Below, piece after piece: positions 1 through 8,531 of a stretch of 64,000 bases of DNA. Source of the DNA: Lunularia cruciata. Taxonomy: Eukaryota > Streptophyta > Marchantiopsida > Lunulariales > Lunulariaceae. Made by a program: the position numbers and the translations under genes. Position 1 is the first letter of the stretch. Each line of letters starts with the position of its first letter. Location of the stretch: assembly GCA_948567375.1 (NCBI GenBank), contig OX419756.1, positions 63,156,552 to 63,220,551 of the forward strand, read 5' to 3'. The notes beneath the pieces were generated by a model. The model was not told the DNA's origin. It did not search any database and saw nothing but the letters and a program-made list of their open reading frames with translations.

Positions 1-269
1 GCTTGCGGGCCCAAGAGTTCTCAACTCTTTCCTCAAAGCCAAACACCTAGGAATAATACCAAGTCAACACACTAAAATCCAAAATAGTGGTGCTCATCTT
101 TTCTACTTCCTCTAAAGTAAAGTCCACTCTATCTTAGCTATGACTAACTTTAGCTAACCATGACTAATATAGAATCATCCTTTATCTCTATTTAAATAAT
201 ATCTCTTTAGTACTTGTAATACCAAGCTAAATATCACAATACCACCCACATGCACAAATGGGTATTACA
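1..269 (-). repeat. Family B LTR, reversed, cut by window edge
   Basis: This matches the right-hand part of the B2 LTR at 44966-45234 almost base for base, including the run from GCTTGCGGGCCCAAGAG to the CACAAATGGG end. On the minus strand it is the first ~269 bases of a B LTR, which starts TGTAATACCC here and TGTAACACCC in better copies. Family M gag sequence starts directly after it. It is probably a B element or solo LTR inserted in M1, but the other end lies outside the window. Confidence 0.85.
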
Positions 270-1598
270 GGCCAAGAGTAGATTGACTGTACCTACAAGT
301 TCAAGCTCGAATAATGCTGGTGGAGCTAGTGGAGGTGCACAAGCTGGAGATAGTGCTTCTACAATTGGATGTACCGTTGCAAGAGGTGGTGTGATACCGT
401 GGTTTAACCCCATGGTGGAGTTCTTCCTATGTTTGAGGTAGAACTACCAGGGAGTGCAGATTGACAAGCTGAGGAGCTTGCAAGAGTTCAAGCGGAAGGC
501 TTGAAAGAGCCTATGCAAGGCATACACTCGCATGAGGCAGCTAATCAGTTTCACTAAGGGAGTTACTGAGGCCCAAGCAGTCCAGTTTTGGTATGGGATA
601 CTGGACCCGGAGTTACAACGTAGAGTTCGTGATGCTACGTTGTTACATGCTACTTCACCCACTTTGGTAGTAGTCTTTGGTTTGGCTGAGCGTATTGAGC
701 TCAATATGGTGGAGGAGAGAGTGGTGACATCTAGATTTGGTAGGGAGACCTCATCCATGGCTGTGACTTCTTCTAGAGTGCAGCAGAGTGCACCACGCCT
801 AGTTGGTTTTTGAGGATAGCGTGGACAGCCCAGATCCTATAGAGCAAGTGGAGGGCCTAGTGGAGTTAGACCCTTACCCTCATTTTTAGGTCAGCAACAG
901 CCAGTGAGTGGTGGTGTTGCTTGTTGGACTTGTGGTGGAACTCACCATTGGAGAGAGTGTACTCATGGCAGTGGACTTGATACCTTGGGTGCATCATAGC
1001 TACTATAGAGGCACTATGAGCATTGCCACAGATTTGGTCACACTAGTGACCAGTGTTTTGACCTACACCCGGAGTTACAAAGTGGTAGGGTTGTTATAGC
1101 AGGTAGTAGAGGAGCTTTAGTTCATGGAGGACGAGGTGGTAGAGGTGGTGGGAGAGGATCTACACTTAGTAGGGGTGCAATACCTACCCTTACTTCTGAC
1201 ACAACTATGGCTTCTCGGATTGAGCAGTTGGAGTAGAGATTGGCTACTATGGCTATTGCTTAGAGGAGATCAGATTTGGGTGCTGAGGCTTCTACCTCAT
1301 ATGCTGGTGATAGAGATGCTTTGGACTTCATGTGCGGACCAGCACAGGTGGATGCATCTGCAATAGTGACTAGTAGTGCAGTACATGCTCCTGAGCCTAG
1401 AGGAGCATCAATGGAGTTGGACCTATAGAGAGGAGAGGTTGGGAGATAGGTTAGACTTCCCCAGTCTTTCACTCTGAGGCATTGTAGACAACATCCATGG
1501 TTCCTAGATGTCCTAGTGCAGGTGTCGTAGTTGATGATGGAGTACATGATGGACTACTTGCTACTTAGCCACCTGCTACTACACAGACTAAGTCTAGC
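270..1598 (+). pseudogene. gag: M1 gag: capsid region and two zinc knuckles
   Basis: Gag packages the element RNA into cytoplasmic particles. One reading frame with scattered stops runs from before the M1/LTR border to about 1440. A capsid-like stretch lies at 440-800. A first zinc knuckle at 922-960 reads CWTCGGTHHWREC; a second at 1015-1056 reads YEHCHRFGHTSDQC, where the expected first Cys is Tyr (TGT to TAT). A Gly/Arg-rich segment follows at about 1125-1165. The 5' end lies outside the window. The frame decays after 1440, and protease appears in another frame from 1599, so there is at least one frameshift. Confidence 0.75.
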
Positions 1599-2176
1599 AT
1601 GATGTTGGGGGCGGCTCAATTGATTATGCGGCGTCCTTTGTTTTCAGCCAATGATATGTTTACATTGGGAGTTGACCCAACCCTAGTATTCCGGTTGGCT
1701 GCCACGTTGTGTGAGAGTAGGGATGGTGCAGTTCCTACTACTAGAGCAGAGGTGGTTGGTAGTGGAGCTGACTTGGTTGAGGAGCATGGGATCCGTTCAA
1801 CGACTAGTGGTTTATGGCAGGCAACAACGGCTAGACTAGAGGAGTTGCTAGCGAGACCGACCTTTGAGAGAGCGCGGTTTACACCTAGTGTTGTCCTATT
1901 GGATAACCAAAGGGGGATTTTCCGTCTGGTGGGACCTTTAGGGAAGGTCTATACACCATAGAGAGTCTTGTTAGACTCTGGTGTGCAGCCTCTTATGGTG
2001 GGGAAGGCTGCAGTTGTTGATCTGGAGTTACAAAAGACCAATGTGGAAAGGTATCCATTTCAGATCTAGACATCTCTAGGTGGTGGTTTGATACATTACA
2101 TCACACGTGGAGAGCTTGTTGTCCAGGTTCAGCCTGGTCATCCGGCTGATAGCTCGGTGGTGAGAGCTTAGCTATT
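1599..2176 (+). pseudogene. M1 aspartic protease region
   Basis: The protease would cut the Gag-Pol polyprotein. The catalytic triad is visible as LLDSG at about 1968-1982, followed by VQPLMVGKAAVVDL, typical of a retroviral-type aspartic protease with a DSGxQPxMxG loop. The 120-residue stretch before it is linker of unknown role. Stops occur just before the DSG and again around 2068 and 2168. The frame then shifts by a base or two near 2170 into the frame used by the methyltransferase. Confidence 0.65.
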
Positions 2177-2683
2177 GTGACGATAGCTGAGTCATATGAT
2201 GTGCTAGTTGGGGGAGCAGTGTTATACCCCATGGGTTTTAGCATTGACTATTGGGAGGAGATAGCCTCTTATAGACCTGGTTGGCAGTCTGCTGAGGGAC
2301 GGGTATGTCACCTACTAGTACGCTTCAATAGTGGTAGTCTTGGCTCACTACAGTCTGGGACCATGGCAACATCAGTTTTAGCTTTCAATGGTGTAGTTAC
2401 TTGGCCTGGTGACTTGTTGGAGGTGAACGCCCATGCAAAGGATACTCCAGTACCAGAGGAGATCACTTGGCTTTGGAGTACAAGTAAGATTGTTCCATCC
2501 ACCTTTGATGTTCCATTGTGGAGTTCAAAGGAGGCATTGCAGTAGCATGCAGATCAATTAGTACAGTAGGCTTGGAGTGGAGCCTTTGTACTATCAGGAG
2601 ATGAGTGTGAGGATGAGCCTCTAGAGGCAATCGCTTTGACACCTTTGGATACCACACTCATTGCTTGGCAATATCCAGTAGAG
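2177..2683 (+). pseudogene. M1 linker between protease and methyltransferase
   Basis: An open stretch in the same frame as the methyltransferase, with short motifs such as DYWEEIASYRPGW. I recognise no catalytic motif. It may be the end of the protease plus a spacer. Stops at 2543 and 2567 are TAGs where CAG would be expected. Confidence 0.5.
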
Positions 2684-3670
2684 GAGATATGCCTATTGGA
2701 GTTGTTTGGTGGGATCAGTACCGGACTAGCTGCGGTGTTATAGGTGAGTATACGAGTACAGAGGTACTTGTATGTAGAGAGAGATGAGACTACTAGGCGA
2801 GTCTCTCTACATCATGTGGCACACTTGGCCTATCAGTATCCGGAGTTATTACCAATGTCAACAATCAGAGGTTACCAAAAGGCCCTACCAGGAGATATTT
2901 CCTTACTAGGGGCGCACGACCTAGAGAGACATGGGCCTATTCACTTGGTGATTTTTGGATGGCCATGTCAAGGACATACACATGTTGGTAGAGAATTAGG
3001 TCTTTAGGATCCTTATTCTGGTGTGTTTTGGGAGATGTTACGGATACTACCACATCTCTAGGTTCATCAGTATGTTTCTCTAGCTTACCTTTTAGAGAAC
3101 ATTCCTTTGATGGGTGATTCTTGCACTAGAGTGGTGGCGAGTACACATTAGGTCCATTCTTGGATGGGACCTGCTGTATTGTTAGATGCAGCCAAAGTGG
3201 GATCACGGGCTCATCGTCTTCATCTTTGGTGGATGAACCTCTTACCCAGAGAGGTTCTACAGCGCGCTTATGATGGGATTCAGCGACTTGACCACATCCT
3301 TGTTGATGATATCTTGGATGTTGGGCATCAGTCTCAGACAGTGGTAGAGGCTGATAGGTCACCTATGGTCGTGGTGAACCTAGTTTGATAGCCTAGAGCT
3401 GCATTTCCCACACTCGTGAGTTTCCCAAGCTCTCATGCTTTTCAAGAAGGAGGACCTAGACTTGTTTGGGACTCACAATTACAGCAGTAGGTGGAGCCCA
3501 ACGCTGATGAGAGAGAGCGGGTGATGGGTTTTTGCACCGGTATTACTGTTGTTCCAATACTGTCAGAGGCATCCAAGCGTCAAGTGTTAGGTTAGGCTAT
3601 GGACCTGAATTGTTTGACGTGGATTGTGAGCCTTGGCTTGGCAGAGCAACGTAGGATGCGCTTGATAGGC
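2684..3670 (+). pseudogene. DNMT3-like cytosine-C5 DNA methyltransferase domain inside M1 pol
   Basis: Such enzymes move a methyl group from S-adenosylmethionine to carbon 5 of cytosine in DNA. Conserved motifs occur in family order: I (SAM binding) LELFGGISTGLAAVL at 2696-2740; an acidic YLYVERDE at about 2765; III GDI at 2891; IV with the catalytic cysteine FGWPCQGH at 2954-2977; VI LLENIP at 3089-3106; VIII SRAHRLHLWW at 3203-3232; IX ERERVMGF at 3509-3532; X DLNCLTWIVSLG at 3602-3637. The spacing between VIII and X is short, without a long target-recognition insert, and motif VIII resembles the AHRARYFWGN of DNMT3 enzymes more than DNMT1 or CMT. Frame 2 holds for the whole kilobase without a frameshift. 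About seven in-frame stops (2741, 3008, 3149, 3389 and others) are TAG or TGA, mostly as expected from C-to-T change at CAG or CGA. It sits between protease and RT, so it was made as part of the polyprotein. Confidence 0.88.
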
Positions 3671-4080
3671 ATCACCACTCAGACACTTGTGAGCCATGTG
3701 CCTATCAAAACAATTCAGGCACATGCTGGGAGTAATAGACCAAGTGGACATGGTATTCTTGGGACACATCCAGTAGCTACTAGGGAGAGTGGTCTACTTG
3801 GAGTCCATCCAGGTGAGCGTGGGCTACTTGGATTACACACTTGGATTACACCCTTGGTCCACATGGGATGTAGCTAGAGGACGTGTGGAGCTTGCAGCCA
3901 GAGTGAAAGGAGTTTTTCACATAGAGGTTTGGACCTCTTGTGGTCGGGAGCATGACACTATTGCTCCCAAGGGCCCAATGTAGCAGTCAGTCAGTACGTC
4001 TTCCACTCCTACTATAGTTACCGACGATACTTGGGAGCCAGATCTTGGACCCAAGCTTTTTGGAGAGGAAAGATGGAGGG
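3671..4080 (+). pseudogene. M1 linker between methyltransferase and reverse transcriptase
   Basis: The methyltransferase frame continues to about 3877 and contains a small internal repeat, GLLGVHPGERGLLGLH, at 3789-3840. After that the frame breaks. No domain is recognised. It is probably spacer or part of the RT connection. Confidence 0.45.
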
Positions 4081-4694
4081 TTTGGAGGTTCTTGAGGAGT
4101 CACACAAGTTTTTTTGCCTTCAATATGAAGGATTTGGGTGCTCTAAAGAGACCTGGTATACAGATTGAGCTGACTAGCGACACACCAGTTTTCTGATGTC
4201 CTTACCAATATACCGATATATAGTGATATGGAGAGGACATTGATTCAGAGCCGGAGTAGTGACCTTTATGAGGTTTGGTGGAGATTTCAAATGGAGAGTA
4301 TGCATCAGCAACAATGATGCCAACCAAGAAGGATATGCATGGCAACTATAGAGATAGGCGGATGTGTGGAGATTATCGTCCTATCAACCGATAGACCAAG
4401 GCTAATTGGTATGCCATGCCTACATCGGAGGAGATTTTTGATGCGATTGGGCATGCAAAGATCTTTAGTACTTTGGATCTTTGAGCAGGATATCATGAGT
4501 TGCCAATCAGGGAGGAAGATAAATCCAAGACAACATTTTGGGCTATTGATCCTCACGGCAAGGATGTGTTATATTAGTGGAGGTTCTTACCATTTGGGTT
4601 AAAGAACGCTCCTCTTGAGTTCCAAAGGATCATGGATAGGATCCTAGCAAGATTGGATTTTGCTTGTTGTTATATTGATGACATTTTGGTTTAT
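4081..4694 (+). pseudogene. pol: M1 reverse transcriptase, first part (to YIDD)
   Basis: The RT copies element RNA into DNA. Read across frames, the region gives the usual gypsy order: a substrate-binding lead-in at 4090-4230, RRMCGDYRPINR at about 4357-4390, the FSTLDL block around 4466-4485 with a TGA where CGA is expected, FLPFGLKNAP at about 4583-4612, and the catalytic YIDDILVY ending at 4694. The insertion point of L1 follows immediately; RT continues at 26887 after the repeated TTTAT. Several indels are present. Confidence 0.8.
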
Positions 4695-5080
4695 TGTGGT
4701 GCCCACCTTTTTTGTTTTTTTCAGAATAAAGGAGAAGAAGTGTATAGAGAAGTCAGATTGCGCCTGTATGGCCAAAGAAGGTGAAGAAAAGAGTCTTTGG
4801 GATGAAACCCAAAGTAAAGTGACTTTGGGTCATAAGGCAAAGTATTCGGAAATGCCTTGTTAGGATACAACCCAAAGTAAATTGTCTTTGTTTTGGGAAG
4901 AGCTCAACCCAAGGCGAAGACAGTCTAACAACCTTTTGTCGGAGTGAGAAGTTCAAGAAGGGACCGTTCAAAAACCGGTGGCCCATACGTGCAAAGGTTA
5001 ATTGATAGTGATAGGTGCATGCAAGAGGTGTGATTTCTCGGTAGAAACTTGAAGTGACAAAAGACAAAGAAGTGCAACTC

Positions 5081-5110
5081 TATAAAAATCAAACTTGCAA
5101 CGAAGAAATG
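5081..5110 (+). promoter_or_regulatory. TATA box of the LTR-borne gene
   Basis: TATAAAAATC lies 27 bp before the ATG at 5108. The same arrangement (TATAAA or TATAAAA about 25-34 bp before the start) occurs in the copies at 28049, 49929, 62510 (minus) and 63675. Conservation across diverged LTR types suggests a real promoter, with either a very short leader or a start codon slightly further in. Confidence 0.5.
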
Positions 5111-7685
5111 TCAAGCAATTTTCCTTTGCCTTTGAGAAGTCATCTTGCAAGTGATTGTGGGAAGGGAAATAGATTTGGAATTGTGGTAGTGCGTAAGGGA
5201 GAAGTCGCGAGAGTGAAATCAAGAGATAGTGAGAAGGTAGAAGAGATGGGAGGAGGAAAGAAGAACTCTGAATTTGCAGTGAGAAATCATGCGATTCAGA
5301 GGTTAGATGTAATAGCTAGGATCGAAGTCTTGAGCCAACTTTGGATCACGTTTCTGGCCTGGAACTGGAATGTAAGCTTTCCAGAATTCATGACAGAAAT
5401 CATCTAGAGCAAGTGTCTTGATGGACCCGAGGAAGAAGGGAAGAGAGGAAATCTGGCTCATTGGACAGAGTCGGATTGGAGACTCGTACTTGGGAAGGAA
5501 GCAGGCTTGGAGTAGGGGAGCCACGTTCTTGGGAAAGGGAGAGATAGCTCAAGAGACCCAAGAGGTGAGAGATGCCTTCTCATCAAAGCGGATGAAGAAC
5601 GGGTATAAGGTTGAGAGCTACAAAGACCCTATGAAGAGAGAGATTGTGAGTGCACTGATGGCTATCCTGAAGCCAAAGTGAACCACTTATGTGATGAAAC
5701 ACCAAGCAGTGTTCTTTCACAAGCTTTTTGCAGGAGAACCAATTAATTGGGCAAGGTGTTTTCACAAGAGAACAAGGCAGATGGTGTGGAATTTGCGGGA
5801 TAAGTCGCCTCTACACTACATCGTGCCATTTGCAGCACACTTCTACCTCGGGCTCAACTTGGTGAACTCGGCGGAGCAAAATTGGATGGTGTCACACTTC
5901 CATCCTGATTTGCAAAAGGAGGTCGACGTCAAGGAGCAGCAATACATCTTGCAGATCTGGAGCACTGATGACTACTATGCAAAGACAGGGAAGAACGTGG
6001 AGGTCGTAGTGAGTACCCCGACTACAAAGAAGAGAATTCGGCAAGGTGACACCGAAGACATGAAGAAACCTCGGGAAACACGGAGAGGCAACCCGAGGCG
6101 AGGTATGGTGGTAATTGAGTAGGAGGACAAAGACTCAGAAGGAGAGGCTGAGCTCAAAACTAAAGACTCGGAACACAAGGAGGAGCCTGAGGTGACACTG
6201 CAGAGTGGAGATACAAGTAGTGATAGTGATGAAGGAGGAGAAATGACATCGGTGCCAACGGCTGAAGAATACGAAGAAGAAGTGCAAGCCGAGATGGAAG
6301 CCAAAGACAACACACAATTGGAAGACGAAGTAATTGTGCACGAAGAGAAGAAGATTGCAGTACAGCAAGGAGTTTGCTCGAGACGTAAGGCAAAGTGTGA
6401 AGCGGGGCCAAGTAAGGCAAAAGAAGAAGTGAGTGAAAGCTCGAGAAGTGAAGCGTCAATTCCGATACAAAGACTGCAAAGAAGAAGGCAAGTATCGGAT
6501 GAACACAAAGTACAAAGAGAAGTGGCTACACAAGAAGAAGTGATCCCGAGTGATGGAGTGGAGTACCTGCGGGATGTAGTATGTCCTCTACTGGTAAAGA
6601 TGGAGTACAAGAAGAAGGAAATGCAGTCAACATGTCCGGAGGTAAAGACTGTATTGCAGGTGTTAGCGAGATTAGAAGAAGAAAACTTGGAGTTGAAGAA
6701 GAGTATAACCCGAGGTGAGGAGGAAAGAGAAGTGTTACGAGCGGAGGCAGTAGTAAGAAGTCAGGTAGTTGAAGACCTGAAGAGAGAAGTAAATTATGGA
6801 GAGGATCTTGTGAAGAAGAGTGACATAGCAAAGGAGAGACAAGTAGCGGAGTATGAGATCTTGAAGCAGCAGTTTGCTGATTCAAGAGTAGAAGTTATCC
6901 ATGCTATGGCAAGGGTAGCAGCAAAGGATCAGGAGCTCGATACGGTGATGGAGAGTGTCAAGGAGAAGAAGCAACTCTGGCAAAGAGAGTTGGTGGCATG
7001 ATACCGAGAAGAAGACCGATTACGAGAGTTACTTCGTAATCAAGAGGAGAAGGTTGTACAGAAGGAGAAGGAGAAGGAGACAATAAAAGCCGAGTTCAAG
7101 GAGGAGTTGGCAATGTACCGAGAGGACTGGCTTGCAGATCGTGAACATGAGAGGAAGACCAGATTGGAGCCATTGAAGGAGATAGTCCTCCAAATGAATG
7201 CAATGCTAAGTACAGAAGCCAGTATTTGGATTGAGGAGACGAGGCTGCACGAGTTGAAGTTGTTGGTGCAGGAGACAAGGCAAAGACAAGCAAAAGATAC
7301 CAATTTGAATGCCTTGCTAATCAGTCTCAGAACTCGTGTAGACAGGAAGATTTTAGAGGTAGAAGATAATATTGCAATAAGATTAGACTTAGTGAAAATT
7401 GAGATAGAAAAGCTTTGAAAAGATGTTAGAGCAAAACCCGAGGTAGATAACATACGAGTACAAATGTCTTTGGAGTTACCATTGGAGACATTAGAGAAGA
7501 GTGGGTTGAGAGATGAGGATTTAAATAGATTACCCACTAGTGGAATTTCAGATCAAGAAAGAGAATTGCTAGAATTGGTAGAAGAAGTAGAAGATGTGAA
7601 ACCCGAGGAAAGAGTAGTAGGAAGTAAATTTACTTTTGGTTTGGGTTTGAAAGCCGAGGAAGAAGTAGACATCGGATCGGATTAG
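5108..7685 (+). pseudogene. LTR-borne coiled-coil protein gene, copy in L1 5' LTR
   Basis: The product is unknown. The start MSSNFPLPLRSH is supported by the type-4 copy at 63709 (MSSRFPIPLSSH). Domains in order: a basic N-terminus; a conserved globular part with ITFLAWNWN, WTESDWRL and FAAHFYLGLNL; an acidic, Lys/Glu/Ser-rich stretch; a long coiled coil; HELKLLVQETRQRQAKD; and a tail with LEKSG and a final EVDIGSD. A one-base insertion near 5515 shifts the frame; stops occur at 5405, 5679, 6120, 6999 and 7417. Reading is sense to the element, upstream of its own promoter. I see no RT, protease or zinc-knuckle motif, so it is neither ordinary gag nor pol. Confidence 0.75.
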
Positions 7686-7800
7686 TAATAGTTTTGAGAT
7701 TTGAAGAGGCAGATATGAAGAGGTGCATTGTCATTTTGGATCTGCAGGTTAGAAGAGTTGTTGTAGAACGGTATTGTTGTTAGAACTGTCAATTTGTTCA

Positions 7801-8480
7801 CTATTTAAGAGTGCCATTCGTAGTATCATGCAGTTCAATGCTCATAATTTCTGAGAATTGATAAAGCGAAGTGTTGTGAAGCAGTGCTCGTAGCTTGAGC
7901 TTGATTTTGAGTATCAACTTTGTGATTGTGTTTGTGAGTGTTTGAAGAAAGTTGAAGTGCAAGTCAATGTGCTTGTTGGATGTTGAATTCCACAGCCTTG
8001 ATCTTCATTCTGTGTGTTTGATCCTGAGTGAAGTGCAATCAAAACAATGCCTTGACAGATCTGAGAGGAATTGTAGTGTTGGTAGTATTCTACATTTGTG
8101 AGTGCAATGCGAAGTTGATATGAAGCAATTTTGATCGAGGAAGTTGTGCCTTCAGTGGAGAGGTGGAACACAATTCTGAGGCAAAGTCGTTTTGCAGTGA
8201 AGTGCCGTTTTTGGGAGAGCCTGAATCATCACAATCAAGATTGTTTGGAAAGATTTGATGGAGTTGCGATTAAGGAGTGTTAATTTGTAACAAGATTGCA
8301 AGTCAGTGCTTGTTACTCTCTTCTGGGTGTGGTTTCTACCTAAGAGATTAAAGATGCAACCAAGAAGAACTACATTGTTACTATTTGACTTTGTATTTGG
8401 ACATTTCTGACTCGTATCTCTGCGGGAATGAACTTTACTTACCCAATTACCGCAAAAGTGATATTTGCCGGGTTGTCACA
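7801..8480 (+). promoter_or_regulatory. Likely L1 element promoter and R/U5
   Basis: CTATTTAAGAGTG at 7801 is kept in the LTRs at 30757, 47590 and 52598, just after the LTR-borne gene ends. It is the best candidate TATA box for the genomic RNA, making the gene part of U3. The rest of the LTR down to TGTCACA would be R/U5. The exact start of transcription cannot be read from the sequence. Confidence 0.45.
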
Positions 8481-8507
8481 TGATTTTTGGCACTGCTACC
8501 AGGGATA
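8481..8507 (+). other. L1 primer binding site
   Basis: TTTTTGGCACTGCTACC follows the 5' LTR after three bases. It is a decayed form of the TTTTTGGCGCCGTTGCC type found in plant Tat/Athila-like elements. Family B has a closely similar site at 44519-44541 (minus strand). The rest of 8508-8531 holds nothing recognisable except the first AATAC copy at 8527-8531. Confidence 0.65.
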
Positions 8508-8531
8508 TAAATCTTGGAAGTGGAAGAATAC

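Larger units (their letters stand above)
4695..8480 (+). repeat. L1 5' LTR (type 1, 3786 bp) carrying a gene
   Basis: It starts TGTGGTGCCCACC and ends GCCGGGTTGTCACA, with TG...CA borders. The LTR contains an upstream segment with repeated ACCCAAAGT/ACTTTGGGT motifs (4800-4900), a TATA box and a 2.6 kb gene (5108-7685), then a second TATA-like box at 7802 and about 670 bp of R/U5. The last ~800 bp is shared by all L LTR types in the window. Confidence 0.92.

Noticed and set aside
3789-3983. Repeat GLLGVHPGERGLLGLH as a separate gene
   Set aside because: It continues the methyltransferase frame and has no start context; treated as linker in M1 pol.
5975-6610. Long Ser/Leu-rich open frames opposite the LTR-borne gene (also 9833-11075 plus, 25472-26011 minus, 29135-29844 minus, 60274-61491 plus)
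   Set aside because: They are the complement of a Lys/Glu-rich coiled-coil coding strand, which naturally lacks stops on the other strand. They show no conserved motif and differ in frame between copies.
4695-8480. The 3.8 kb unit as a DNA transposon or a stand-alone gene element
   Set aside because: TG...CA ends, five-base duplications, a primer site after one copy and a polypurine tract before another make it an LTR. There is no transposase motif or long terminal inverted repeat.
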